Below, piece after piece: positions 9,200 to 18,598 of a stretch of 64,000 nucleotides of DNA (positions are counted from its first letter, which is position 1; each line of letters opens with the position of its first letter). The stretch comes from Chitinophagaceae bacterium (lineage in GTDB: Bacteria > Bacteroidota > Bacteroidia > Chitinophagales > Chitinophagaceae). The notes below the pieces were generated by a model. It was given only the letters and a program-made list of their open reading frames with translations. It did no database searches and had not been told where the DNA came from. The translations under genes and the position numbers were made by a program. The stretch lies in the NCBI GenBank assembly GCA_016787065.1, contig JAEUVD010000052.1, forward strand, positions 145,843 through 209,842. Reading direction: 5' to 3'.

Positions 9200-10525
9200 A
9201 TGAAAAAAATAAATCAATATATAACAGGTTTACTGGTAACATCACTCTTGTTTTCTTGTAAACCCGGATTAAAAGAAAGAGAAGTTAGTTCCGGTTCAGC
9301 CGATTTTTCGCGCTACGTAGCTGTTGGTAATTCACTTACTTCAGGCTATCAGGATAACGCCTTGTATCAAGACGGACAAATAAACTCGTATCCTGCGTTA
9401 CTAGCACGACAATTTCAATTAGCAGGTGGTGGCGATTTTACGATACCTTATATGCCAGCCGGCGGTGGTAATGATGGTAGTGGAAATCCTCGCTTGGTAC
9501 TAGCTTTTACCATTCCTTGTAATAGCACTACGCCCGGTGTTTCCCCTATATTCGATCCGAATGGCTTCTCAGAATTAAGCAATGTATCGGCGCAAGGCCC
9601 CTATAATTTAGTAGGTGTTCCCGGAGCTCGTGCAGTTGATTGCAATTTTCCTTTGTATAGTAGTTCATTTGGCAATCCGTTCTTAGGACGATTCTGTCAA
9701 ACACCAGGAACGAGCACCATGATTTCAGAAGCTTTACGATCTAAACCAACCTTCTTTAGTTTTTGGTTAGGTAGTAATGATGTGCTACTCTATGCTTTAG
9801 GAGGTGCTGTTACATCAACGAATCCGTTAAGTCCGGCACGTATTTCTGATACGGCTGCTGTACGAACTAATATTCAAATTGCCATCGATTCATTAACCAG
9901 TAATGGTGCGAAAGGTGTTATGGCCAATGTGCCAGATATTACTTCTATCCCCTATTTCACTACGATACCATACAATGGCGCGGTGTTAACACAAGATCAG
10001 GCCACGCAATTAAATGCTATTTTTAGTGGTTCACCGATTACTTGGAATAAAGGAGCAAATGGATTTTTAATTGTTGATAGTGCTTCACCTGGATTCTTCC
10101 GACACGCAACATCGCACGACTTAATCTTGTTATCTACGCCACAAGATTCATTAAGTTGTGCTGGTTGGGGTACCGTAAAACCACTTACCGATGCGTATGT
10201 TTTAGACTCAGCGGAAGTTGCGGAAATTCAAACAACGATCAAACAATACAATACCATTATTAAAACTATTGCTACCCAAAAAAATCTGGCTCATGTTGAT
10301 ATTTATACCTATTTAAAAACATTTACTTCCGGAATTATTTACAATGGTATCAGCATGAATGCGAAGTATGTTAGTGGTGGTGCATTTAGTTTAGATGGTG
10401 TGCATCCGAACCAAAGAGGCTATGCCTTAATTGCGAATGAATTTATTGATGTAATAAACGCTAAGTATGGTTCAACGATTCCGCATGTGGATCCTACACG
10501 TTATCAAGGCATTTTATTGCCATAA
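9200..10525 (+). CDS. SGNH/GDSL-type esterase lipoprotein
   Basis: 441 residues from ATG 9200. The lipobox LLFSC gives a lipidated Cys20. The SGNH hydrolase blocks are in order: block I GNSLTSG (nucleophile Ser45), block III GSND, and block V DGVHPNQRGY (Asp399, His402). It should cleave ester bonds on lipid or acylated substrates at the cell envelope. It lies just downstream of the FadL gene in the same direction, a pairing seen in other Bacteroidota, which suggests lipid hydrolysis followed by uptake. A strong hairpin terminator follows. Confidence 0.9.
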   Translation: MKKINQYITGLLVTSLLFSCKPGLKEREVSSGSADFSRYVAVGNSLTSGYQDNALYQDGQINSYPALLARQFQLAGGGDFTIPYMPAGGGNDGSGNPRLVLAFTIPCNSTTPGVSPIFDPNGFSELSNVSAQGPYNLVGVPGARAVDCNFPLYSSSFGNPFLGRFCQTPGTSTMISEALRSKPTFFSFWLGSNDVLLYALGGAVTSTNPLSPARISDTAAVRTNIQIAIDSLTSNGAKGVMANVPDITSIPYFTTIPYNGAVLTQDQATQLNAIFSGSPITWNKGANGFLIVDSASPGFFRHATSHDLILLSTPQDSLSCAGWGTVKPLTDAYVLDSAEVAEIQTTIKQYNTIIKTIATQKNLAHVDIYTYLKTFTSGIIYNGISMNAKYVSGGAFSLDGVHPNQRGYALIANEFIDVINAKYGSTIPHVDPTRYQGILLP

Positions 10526-10546
10526 TATTTTTTACTTTGATTCTTT

Positions 10547-10576
10547 TAAAAGCCGTTGTAACAAACGGCTTTTTTT
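10547..10576. terminator. Intrinsic terminator (bidirectional)
   Basis: A 9-bp perfect stem AAAGCCGTT / AACGGCTTT with a 6-base loop and flanking A and T runs. It ends the FadL/SGNH operon and probably also the convergent membrane-protein gene, whose stop lies within it. Confidence 0.85.
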
Positions 10577-12350
10577 ATTCAAAGGTTTCTACACAAAGCC
10601 AATCCAAATAAAAAGAACCAACAGCTTCCTTCGGATTATTTAGAAACACTTGCGCGGAATCGTACTGAATTCCCTCTGTTTGAGCATCCACATAAATTAT
10701 CTGACGTTGTTCTTTATAAAACAAACGATCTAATAAAATAATATTGCTTTTAACCGTTTTACCTTCCTTGAAGAATTCAATCCCAAAAGGAGTCATTCGA
10801 AGTATATCCCAATTATTTTTCGCACAAATAATATCTGCGGATAAGCGAACCCATTTTTTTAAACGTTGCGGTGGCAAACTATAAATGCGCATCACTGCGG
10901 TTGTTTCCGGTATATTTAAAAAATAATTTTGATCGATAAAGTCTACATTCAAAGAATCTTTCTCCTCATTAAAATGTGTGAAAAAGAGTGTGTCAACTTC
11001 TTTCTTTATACCGGTAAAATCTTCAGAAACATCCAATAATTTACGGTCTTGTTCTTCAATGGAAAATCGTCCAACAATCTTTTTATAATAAGCTTCAGTC
11101 ATATCCGTAGGCGCAATATACCTTCCGCGATGAACCCCATGTACCCACCAAATATTCAAATAAACTCCGATAAACGCGAAGGGATAAAACAATAGTTTCT
11201 TTAGCCAATGCGTATTTACCCAAGTAAGTAACGCGGCTAGTGGAAACATGAGTACCGCATAGCTTTGTATCATAGCGCGACCTCCGTAATTCCAAATATC
11301 CCAAGCGGTAACACTCCAGAACGACAAACCGAAAAACAAAAATGTAGCTAAGAACACTTCTTGTTTCTTGCCTAGAAACAAAAAACCAAGCAAAGCAAAA
11401 ATGAGTAAAGGGGTATATATTAACCACCCACTTTTAAAATTGAGCGCATACAAAAAAACATGTGGATGAAACCATGAAAACGATTGATCGCCGTAACTAT
11501 AAACCAACCAATGACCGGTAGCGTACTTCCAGTAAATTAATTGAATACAACCGAGTGCAAGCATTACCACTATAGCCGTGAAGTAATGCCATACATGATT
11601 GCGTATCCATTGAAAACGTTGTTTCCAACTGGTGCGATGGAGCAGTTTCACGCCCCAAAACAAAGGAATGACAATAGCGATTATTTCGGTGGGCCGACTT
11701 AAAGCTAAAAGTCCACAAATGAAACCAATACCCATAGCCTTCCAGCGAGATGGTAAGCAATAGTATTGATGGGTCAGATAAAGTAATAACGCATACCAAC
11801 TAAACAACCAAACGTGCGACATGCCGGTATCGATGCTTGCATAATTCAAATAGTTTGTTCCCAACACTAAAAAGAAAAGTACCCAAGCCACGACCCTATC
11901 AGAAAAATAAAATAAAAGTGTTCTGCGTAAATAGTATAACCCTATTATGAATAGAAGCAGTCCGCCGAAATGGATCGCTGCTTGATAAGGTCTTGAAAAA
12001 CCATCTGGTGGATAATCAAAGAGGTAAGCCGAAGCGTGGGCGATGGCGAAAAAAGGTAAGTATTGCAACGCCATGCCGGATGAATATTTCAATACTCGTT
12101 TTTGATTTGGTAGCGTAGTTATTTGCTGATTATCGGGTGAGCAAGCATAAGCAGTTCGTATGCTATCTGAAAAACGGAGTTCCTTTAGATCGTGATAAAT
12201 AAACGTTGCGGGCAAATACCAATAATACCCGCTCACATCCCATGTAAGGGTTGCTTCCGTATCGTTACGCAAATATTTTGGATAATAAAGTAGTCCGCCA
12301 ACTACAAGGAGTATCGACAACACCAACCAAACTAGAAGCGAAATTCTCAC
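10575..12350 (-). CDS. Multi-pass membrane protein, GT-C glycosyltransferase-like
   Basis: 591 residues from a GTG start; no upstream ATG fits. Around ten hydrophobic helices fill residues 1-400, followed by a soluble C-terminal part of ~190 residues. The first extracytoplasmic loop has acidic residues and aromatics (NDTEATLTWDVSGYYWYLP), the general layout of GT-C enzymes that transfer sugars from lipid carriers. I do not recognise a specific family, so a glycosyl- or mannosyltransferase role is only inferred. It is a single-gene unit, convergent with the FadL operon and divergent from the delta-60 gene. Confidence 0.65.
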   Translation of the reverse strand: MRISLLVWLVLSILLVVGGLLYYPKYLRNDTEATLTWDVSGYYWYLPATFIYHDLKELRFSDSIRTAYACSPDNQQITTLPNQKRVLKYSSGMALQYLPFFAIAHASAYLFDYPPDGFSRPYQAAIHFGGLLLFIIGLYYLRRTLLFYFSDRVVAWVLFFLVLGTNYLNYASIDTGMSHVWLFSWYALLLYLTHQYYCLPSRWKAMGIGFICGLLALSRPTEIIAIVIPLFWGVKLLHRTSWKQRFQWIRNHVWHYFTAIVVMLALGCIQLIYWKYATGHWLVYSYGDQSFSWFHPHVFLYALNFKSGWLIYTPLLIFALLGFLFLGKKQEVFLATFLFFGLSFWSVTAWDIWNYGGRAMIQSYAVLMFPLAALLTWVNTHWLKKLLFYPFAFIGVYLNIWWVHGVHRGRYIAPTDMTEAYYKKIVGRFSIEEQDRKLLDVSEDFTGIKKEVDTLFFTHFNEEKDSLNVDFIDQNYFLNIPETTAVMRIYSLPPQRLKKWVRLSADIICAKNNWDILRMTPFGIEFFKEGKTVKSNIILLDRLFYKEQRQIIYVDAQTEGIQYDSAQVFLNNPKEAVGSFYLDWLCVETFE

Positions 12351-12697
12351 GGTTAAACGAGTTACAAAACAGGGCGAAAGATAACGTAAATAAACACATT
12401 ATCTTCTCCAGTTTAACTCCTGGTCAGCCTGCTGTTGTAAATAGTTCTGACGGAATTCAAGCACTTCAAACATGTAAAGCCTTCTACTTTCAAACTGTAA
12501 AAAGCTACATGAAACAAAAAGGAAGAAAAAATAAGTACGTTGAAAAATGTTTAAAATCCGGAATCAATAATGTCCTTTTGTTGTAGTACAACAGACCAGT
12601 AAATTATTTTTCCTTGTTTTAAATTCAACCTTATAAAACATTATATAAACCGTACATAATAAAATATACATATTCGACTTATTTATAATCAATGCTT
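12351..12697. other. Intergenic stretch without a supported gene
   Basis: AT-rich spacer between two divergent genes. It should hold the promoter for the GT-C-like gene (TATCTTTCG lies close upstream of its start). An open plus-strand frame crossing into that gene lacks any family features. No RNA structure was recognised. Confidence 0.5.
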
Positions 12698-12705
12698 TAC
12701 TTTTG
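12698..12705 (+). promoter_or_regulatory. Bacteroidota -7 element
   Basis: TACTTTTG, an exact TAnnTTTG word, ending 28 bases before the ATG of the delta-60 repeat gene; the leader is A-rich. Confidence 0.55.
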
Positions 12706-12733
12706 AGGCTTAATCAAAAAAAATTAAAAAAAC

Positions 12734-14266
12734 ATGAAACAATTACTTACAACGTTTGTTCTGCTTACCATTCATTTAATTGGAAACGCACAATCAGGAT
12801 CGTATGATGCAACTTTTGGAACCGGAGGAATTATTGCTTCTCCCTATGTGAACAGCCAAGAGTATAATTCGGTTCGAATGCATAACAATATGTATTTGGT
12901 TGCCGGCTCAGCATTTATTAATGGAACAGATCGCTTGGTGCTTGCACGTTACACACAAACCGGACAGCTTGATAACACCTTTGGCATTAGTGGCGTTAGC
13001 AATACAACCGAAATTAGTACGGGCACCTTTACAGAGCAAGGAATAGAAATTCAAACACAATCCTCCGGAAAGCTCATGGTATTATCGAATAATTTTGTTA
13101 CTCGTTTTACCGCCAATGGAATTCTCGACACGACCTTTTATAAAATGCCTTTTGGCTTCTCGAATTTTATTGGTTTAGATTTTGTAGTTCAAGCCAACGA
13201 CAAAATAATGGTTTGTGGTTATGAAGCTACGGGTGCTGATAACGGACAACTGGTAAAACTAACGGCCAATGGTACTTATGATAGCACCTTTGGAATTAAC
13301 GGTATTAAAGATTACTCACAAGCTACTTTTTCCACCTATGCCATTTTCAGTAGCATGGTTCGTCAGCCTGACGGTAAATATCTAATTGTAGGAAAATGTA
13401 GTGATGTTGGATTAAGCTTTCCGGATGGTTATGAAAACTTAATCATGCGTGTTGATTCGAATGGTAATTTAGACAATACATTTAATTCCACTGGTTACAA
13501 ACGATGGAATTCAGGTGCTTCGGGAGAAAACAGTGCTATTCAAGATATAGTACTTCAACCTGATGGCAAAATTCTTGTTTCCGGAGACATCATTAACAGT
13601 ACGGGCTCATCGGTAGGAACATTTATTGCACGCTTGAATGCTGCAGGTTCCATGGATACTGGGTTTGGAACGAATGGTACTTTTTATGAAAATAGTACAA
13701 GCTCTTTAGAATTAAGTACAATTAATCTTGCGTTACAAAACGATGGTGGTATTGTTTGGATTGGTAATAACTCGCTTACATTTTTATATACCCCGGTGTG
13801 TATCAAATTAAAAGCAAATGGTCAAAAAGATGCATCCTTTGGCTCGAATGGTATTGCCCAATTTCCGATTTCCATAAAAGACTATGATGTTCGCAATGGT
13901 ATGTTAGATAATAATTCAAAAATTGTAGTGGTGGGTGGTTCGATTGATTTAAACACCTTTGAAAGTGGTTACTTCATAGCGAGAATTGGTAATGGTGCTA
14001 CCACTTCCGGTACTGAAAACCTACTGGCTGCAACTAGTATTCAAGTTTACCCGAATCCTTGTCATGATCTAATTCAACTAACATCCAGCGAAATCAATCT
14101 GGTCAACGACCAGATAACATTCTTTGACCTTCTTGGAAGACCCATGTTGACATCCGTATTTAAACCACAAGGTATCGATGTTTCTTCCCTTTCAAATGGC
14201 TCCTATCTTTTGCAATTAAAGCATGATGAAAATATCTACCAAACTATGATTCAGATTGCCCGATAA
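12734..14266 (+). CDS. Delta-60 repeat beta-propeller protein, T9SS cargo
   Basis: 510 residues with a signal peptide (1-19, cut after GNAQ). Delta-60 repeats (DUF5122 type) recur about every 55-60 residues, with the hallmark pairs of a G-x-L/Y-D-x-T/S-F-G turn (TGQLDNTFGISG, NGTYDSTFGINGI, NGQKDASFGSNGI) and a D-G-K-I/Y-L-V-x-G strand (QPDGKYLIVGK, QPDGKILVSGD). These form a propeller-like fold. Residues ~437-510 are a T9SS type A sorting domain (VYPNPCHDLI, SLSNGSYLLQL). Such proteins are exported to the surface; ligand and role are unknown. Confidence 0.85.
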   Translation: MKQLLTTFVLLTIHLIGNAQSGSYDATFGTGGIIASPYVNSQEYNSVRMHNNMYLVAGSAFINGTDRLVLARYTQTGQLDNTFGISGVSNTTEISTGTFTEQGIEIQTQSSGKLMVLSNNFVTRFTANGILDTTFYKMPFGFSNFIGLDFVVQANDKIMVCGYEATGADNGQLVKLTANGTYDSTFGINGIKDYSQATFSTYAIFSSMVRQPDGKYLIVGKCSDVGLSFPDGYENLIMRVDSNGNLDNTFNSTGYKRWNSGASGENSAIQDIVLQPDGKILVSGDIINSTGSSVGTFIARLNAAGSMDTGFGTNGTFYENSTSSLELSTINLALQNDGGIVWIGNNSLTFLYTPVCIKLKANGQKDASFGSNGIAQFPISIKDYDVRNGMLDNNSKIVVVGGSIDLNTFESGYFIARIGNGATTSGTENLLAATSIQVYPNPCHDLIQLTSSEINLVNDQITFFDLLGRPMLTSVFKPQGIDVSSLSNGSYLLQLKHDENIYQTMIQIAR

Positions 14267-14299
14267 ACAGGTAGTTCATACACTTTAGCTTTCTAACAT

Positions 14300-14348
14300 A
14301 ACCCTGTACGCTTCGCTAACTTAAACAGTTGAAACGTACAGGGTTTAT
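14300..14348 (+). terminator. Hairpin, possible terminator
   Basis: An 11-bp perfect stem AACCCTGTACG / CGTACAGGGTT around a 24-base loop, 34 bases after the delta-60 gene. The T-tract is weak (TTTAT), so it may instead stabilise the mRNA 3' end. Confidence 0.5.
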
Positions 14349-14438
14349 CATGTGTACCCAACCTGATTTAATGGTTTCTATTAAAAAATAAAAAGCATGT
14401 TTCGGTGACTTATGTGAAGAAAAAAATTTACAAAACAG

Positions 14439-14446
14439 TACATTTG
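14439..14446 (+). promoter_or_regulatory. Bacteroidota -7 element, dut
   Basis: TACATTTG, an exact TAnnTTTG word, ending 11 bases before the dut ATG. Only a few bases of leader are left. Confidence 0.6.
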
Positions 14447-14457
14447 CTTCCCTCCGA

Positions 14458-14889
14458 ATGATTCAGGTTAAGATTATTAACAGAAGCAAAAACCCGTTAC
14501 CCGCGTATCAAACCATGGGTGCTGCCGGCATGGATGTTTACGCAGATCTAGACGCACCGATGGTATTAAAACCTATGGAACGAAGTTTAGTTCCTACCGG
14601 GCTTTTTGTTGAAATACCACAGGGGTATGAAATCCAAGTTCGTCCACGAAGCGGTTTAGCTATCAAACAAGGAATTACCTGTTTAAACACTCCGGGAACA
14701 ATTGATAGTGATTATCGGGGGGAAATCAAAGTAATTTTGATTAACCTCTCCTCGGAGGAACAATGTATTCAACCTGCCGACCGCATCGCGCAGCTTGTTT
14801 TGGCCAAGCATGAATTATGTAACTGGCAAAACGACATTCTTTTAAGTGAAACCGACCGTGCTTCCGGAGGATTTGGAAGTACCGGATAA
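14458..14889 (+). CDS. dut: dUTP diphosphatase
   Basis: 143 residues, the standard length of the homotrimeric enzyme that converts dUTP to dUMP and diphosphate, keeping uracil out of DNA and feeding dTMP synthesis. All five motifs are present: 1 GAAGMDVYADL, 2 VRPRSGLAIKQG, 3 GTIDSDYRGEIKV with the catalytic Asp, 4 DRIAQLVLAK, and 5 at the C-terminus, RASGGFGSTG. It opens a same-strand series running through to the DUF4292 gene; the next gene is ~54 bases on. Confidence 0.97.
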   Translation: MIQVKIINRSKNPLPAYQTMGAAGMDVYADLDAPMVLKPMERSLVPTGLFVEIPQGYEIQVRPRSGLAIKQGITCLNTPGTIDSDYRGEIKVILINLSSEEQCIQPADRIAQLVLAKHELCNWQNDILLSETDRASGGFGSTG

Positions 14890-14943
14890 TTTTATTGTAG
14901 TCCATTATTTAAACACCCTCAAAAAACATAAAATAAAACAATC

Positions 14944-15951
14944 GTGAACATAATTATACCAATGGCCGGCATGGGTAAACGCATGAGGCCCCATACCATA
15001 ACAACACCCAAACCTTTAGTACCAATTGCCGGTAAACCAATGGTTCATCGAATTGTGGAAGATATTGCCAATACTACAGATCAAAGCATTCAAGAAATAG
15101 CTTTTATTATAAGTCGCTCCTTTGGTCAGGAAGCTGAAAATAGTTTAAAAGAAGTTGCGGCCCGTTTTGGTGCGGTGGGTAAAATATTTTATCAAGATGA
15201 ACCTAAAGGAACGGCTCATGCAATCTATTGCGCTGCAGAGTGTTTACAAGGAAATATTTTGGTTGCCTTTGCGGATACATTGTTCAAAGCAACCTTCTCC
15301 TTAGATACGGAAAAAGATGCCATCATCTGGACGCAACGCGTGGAAGATCCTAGTGCTTTTGGTGTGGTTGAACTCGATAATAACGGTTTGATTACCGGTT
15401 TCGCAGAGAAACCCAAAGAATTTGTATCCGACCTAGCCATTATTGGAGTGTATTATTTTAAAGATGGCGACTATCTAAAACGAGAGATTGAATATGTGAT
15501 TGACAACGATATAAAACACGGTGGTGAATATGGTATTACCGATGTAATGAAAAATATGCTTGCTAAGGGAACTCCTTTCTATACAGGAGAAGTGGAAGAG
15601 TGGCTTGATTGTGGAAACAAAGATGCAACGCTTTATACCTTATCGCGCATCTTGGAACTAAAACAAAACAGCGAACAACTAAAACATCCTTCCGCTACGA
15701 TCGAAAACTCAGTTATCATTGAACCCTGCTTTGTTGGAGAAGGGGTTGTTTTGAAAAATGCCGTCATTGGACCTTATGTTTCTATGGAAAATAATTCAAA
15801 TGCCGAAAACTGTGTGATTAAAAACAGTATCATCGGCCAGTATTCGTCGGTTAAAAATTCAGTAATAAAAAATTCATTACTCGGAAATTATATAAATTGC
15901 CAGTCGAAAGAAGATGAACTCAGTTTGGGGGATTACTCTTTCATACTGTAA
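14944..15951 (+). CDS. Sugar-phosphate nucleotidyltransferase with beta-helix tail
   Basis: 335 residues from a GTG start at the N-terminal Rossmann strand. The nucleotide-binding signature MAGMGKRMRPHTITTPKPL is complete, with the FAEKPKEF metal/sugar region further on. Residues ~245-325 show hexapeptide-like repeats (ENSVIIEPC, KNAVIGPYV, KNSIIGQYS, KNSLLGNYI) of a left-handed beta-helix. It resembles glucose-1-phosphate thymidylyl- or uridylyltransferases, but the sugar cannot be told. Its stop codon abuts the ATG of the TPR lipoprotein. Confidence 0.85.
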   Translation: MNIIIPMAGMGKRMRPHTITTPKPLVPIAGKPMVHRIVEDIANTTDQSIQEIAFIISRSFGQEAENSLKEVAARFGAVGKIFYQDEPKGTAHAIYCAAECLQGNILVAFADTLFKATFSLDTEKDAIIWTQRVEDPSAFGVVELDNNGLITGFAEKPKEFVSDLAIIGVYYFKDGDYLKREIEYVIDNDIKHGGEYGITDVMKNMLAKGTPFYTGEVEEWLDCGNKDATLYTLSRILELKQNSEQLKHPSATIENSVIIEPCFVGEGVVLKNAVIGPYVSMENNSNAENCVIKNSIIGQYSSVKNSVIKNSLLGNYINCQSKEDELSLGDYSFIL

Positions 15952-17706
15952 ATGTTTAAATTCAGTTTTTATTGTTTTATTGCTAGCTTAATTTTGCTAA
16001 CAGGATGCCGACAAAGCAAAGAAATTGCTCGGGAAACACATCCGGGCAGTATTAGTAGTTACAATCGAAATACCGTTAAACACGAGCGCGAAAAACAAGA
16101 CCGTGCATTCTTTGATGCTGAAATTGCTCGTCTTACCGGAAAACCGAAACAATCGCTGAATCTGTATAAAAATTTTGTTGAAACGTATCCTTCCAATGCA
16201 ACGGCGCATTACTTGTTAGCCCGTTTGTATTTTCAGCAAAATATGAATAAAGAAGCTGAGAGCCATGCTAAAAAGGCTTGTGAGTTAGAAGAAACCAATG
16301 TTTATTTCCGAGAACTGTATACACAAACCTTGTTATACCAGAATAAGTTTAAAGAAGCCGATGCGCAATATGAACTGTTGATTAAATCTAATCCGGGTAA
16401 TCCCGATTATTTGTATCGAATGGCCATGTATGACATTCGAAATCAGCGCTATGACAAAGCACTTATTGCCTTACAAGAATATGAGAAACTAACCGGATAT
16501 AATGATGAAATAGTTCAACAACGAAAAAACCTTTATGTAAAACAAAAGAAATATTCGGAGGCCTTGAAAGAAGTACGAATCTTAAAAAAGAATGACCCAC
16601 ATAATGTTGAATTTGCCATTATGGAAGCTGATATTTTTGAGGAAATGAAATTAAAAGATAGTGTGCAAGCAGTATATCATGAAATTGAAATAAACTACTC
16701 GCATGAACCGTTGGCGCTAGTGGCCTTAGCACAATATTATTTAGAGAAGAATGAGATCGCACGGTATCAACAATTCATGAAAGCGGTAATGCAAAACAAG
16801 AATTTAAGTACTGAAACTAAAATCGCACTCATACTTCCTTCCCTTAAAACAATAGATACAGATTCGCTCCAAGATAAAGAACGATTGTGCGAACTAACCC
16901 AATCTATCTATGAAGAAGATCCTTCTAATAAAGATGCACTGATATTGTTTTCCGATGTTTTGTTCTATTCAGGAAAGAATGAACGTGCGTTGAAATATTA
17001 TAAAGAATACATTCGAATAGATTCAAATAAACTCAATCCTTTTTTACAAGTAATGAGCTTGAGTTTTGATGCGCAACAACTGGATAGTACAATTTACTAT
17101 GGTAATCTTGGAAAAAAGCTATTTGAGAAAAACCCTCTGCCCTATTTTTATGTGGGTATAGCCTATTCTCAATTGAAAAAAGTAGATAGTTCTATTCACT
17201 ATTTAAAACAATCGCTACTTTACTCGGATGAACAAAGAGGCCTAAAAGTTCAAGTATTGTCTTCTTTAGGAGATGCCTACAACACGCTCAAAAATTTCTC
17301 TCTCAGTGATAGTTGTTTTGATGCTGCCTTAACTTTAAATGATGATGACGCCGGCATACTAAATAACTATGCGTATTACTTATCCTTGCGAAAGGAACGG
17401 TTAGATAAAGCGGAAAAAATGTCGAAACGAAGTTTGGAATTGCAACCTGATTCTAAATCGTTTCTAGATACTTATGGATGGATACTCTATCAACAAGGCA
17501 AGTTTGAACAAGCTCGTGAATTCATTGAAAAAGCGGTTCATGTTTCAGGTGAAAATGATGCAACATTATATGAACACCTTGGAGATGTTTATTTTAAATT
17601 GAAAAATAACGAACAAGCAATTTACTACTGGAAACAAGCACAGGCCAAGGGTGAAGCAAGCGACACTCTTCTTAAAAAAATCAACACCCAACACCTTGAT
17701 GACTAA
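15952..17706 (+). CDS. TPR-repeat lipoprotein
   Basis: 584 residues starting directly after the preceding stop. The lipobox LLTGC predicts lipidation at Cys19. The rest is almost wholly helical, with at least eight tetratricopeptide-type repeats (A-x-x-x-Y-x-x-L, and N-A-T-A-H-Y-L-L-A-R-L-Y near residue 82; the last ones at ~460-570). Such periplasm-facing TPR lipoproteins are protein-protein scaffolds. It overlaps the next lipoprotein gene by 8 bases, which suggests coupled synthesis and a joint envelope role. Confidence 0.88.
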   Translation: MFKFSFYCFIASLILLTGCRQSKEIARETHPGSISSYNRNTVKHEREKQDRAFFDAEIARLTGKPKQSLNLYKNFVETYPSNATAHYLLARLYFQQNMNKEAESHAKKACELEETNVYFRELYTQTLLYQNKFKEADAQYELLIKSNPGNPDYLYRMAMYDIRNQRYDKALIALQEYEKLTGYNDEIVQQRKNLYVKQKKYSEALKEVRILKKNDPHNVEFAIMEADIFEEMKLKDSVQAVYHEIEINYSHEPLALVALAQYYLEKNEIARYQQFMKAVMQNKNLSTETKIALILPSLKTIDTDSLQDKERLCELTQSIYEEDPSNKDALILFSDVLFYSGKNERALKYYKEYIRIDSNKLNPFLQVMSLSFDAQQLDSTIYYGNLGKKLFEKNPLPYFYVGIAYSQLKKVDSSIHYLKQSLLYSDEQRGLKVQVLSSLGDAYNTLKNFSLSDSCFDAALTLNDDDAGILNNYAYYLSLRKERLDKAEKMSKRSLELQPDSKSFLDTYGWILYQQGKFEQAREFIEKAVHVSGENDATLYEHLGDVYFKLKNNEQAIYYWKQAQAKGEASDTLLKKINTQHLDD

Positions 17707-18598
17707 AAGCTTACTTCGAATTCCTCTACTTTTAATGGCTATCTTTATTAACAGTTGTACCCTGTTAAAGAAACCTTTTTTTATTAAAAACAATAAAAAA
17801 GAAGACAGAAAAGAAAAACGCGAAGAGAAAAAACTAGAAAAAGATATTGCCAAGGGGAAAATTGATTCTACTATTCTGATAAAAAAAGACTCACTACTTA
17901 TTTTTCCAACCGATACGCAACTTGCACGAAACTTCCTTGCTTTACGCACAATTCCCTACCAAACGTTTCAAGGTAAAGCTAAAATGCACTATGAAAGTTT
18001 AGAGGACAAACAAAACTTCACTGCGTATTTTCGTATGAAAAAAGATAGTATTATTTGGGTAAGTATTACCGCCTTTGAAGTGGAAGCAGCTCGAGCAATA
18101 ATAACAAAAGATAGCGTTAAAGCGCTCGACCGTATCAATAAAAACTACTATATCTATACATACAATGACATTCAAAAAATTATTAACCTGCAAGTTGATT
18201 TTAAAACACTGCAAGACTTAATAATTGGTAACGCCGTTGCTGTAGATGGCAATATTACCGAAGTTAAAAACGTTCAAGATTTTCTTACCACATTTATCAA
18301 AGGAACTGATTACACCAATCAAATAACCTTCAATAAAGCTGATACCTCGCTGCGCCAAATTCAGTTACAAACGCAACGAGAAGTATCTAAAAGTTCTTTA
18401 CTTATTTCAATGAGTGGCTTTACAAGAGAAAATAATATTTACTTTTCTACGCTACGCGATCTGAATATTCAAGATATTAAAGGTGCTTCTACGTTAACTA
18501 TAGATTTCAAGAAATTTGATTTTGAGAAAGAAATTGAATTTCCTTTTAATGTACCTTCTAGTTTCAAGCTAAAAATAACAAGCCCTATTCAGAAATAG
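17699..18598 (+). CDS. DUF4292-family lipoprotein
   Basis: 299 residues from ATG 17699, which overlaps the TPR gene stop. The lipobox INSC gives a lipidated Cys near residue 16. A Lys/Glu-rich linker (~25-50) leads to a beta-rich domain with the pattern of DUF4292 (FQGKAKMHYES, YFRMKKDSIIWVSI, LIGNAV), which is similar in form to LolB/LolA-like lipid-binding folds. Function is not established; an outer-membrane lipoprotein working with the TPR partner is inferred. Its 3' end overlaps the convergent L,D-transpeptidase by 14 bases. Confidence 0.8.
   Translation: MTKSLLRIPLLLMAIFINSCTLLKKPFFIKNNKKEDRKEKREEKKLEKDIAKGKIDSTILIKKDSLLIFPTDTQLARNFLALRTIPYQTFQGKAKMHYESLEDKQNFTAYFRMKKDSIIWVSITAFEVEAARAIITKDSVKALDRINKNYYIYTYNDIQKIINLQVDFKTLQDLIIGNAVAVDGNITEVKNVQDFLTTFIKGTDYTNQITFNKADTSLRQIQLQTQREVSKSSLLISMSGFTRENNIYFSTLRDLNIQDIKGASTLTIDFKKFDFEKEIEFPFNVPSSFKLKITSPIQK

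Noticed and set aside
11095..11799. Two frames antisense-frame-shifted within the GT-C-like gene
   Set aside because: Same strand but other frame, no start signals; shadows of a long membrane-protein gene.
12251..12586. Plus-strand frame of 111 codons crossing the start of the GT-C-like gene
   Set aside because: Overlaps a convincing gene, has no start context, promoter or recognisable protein features.
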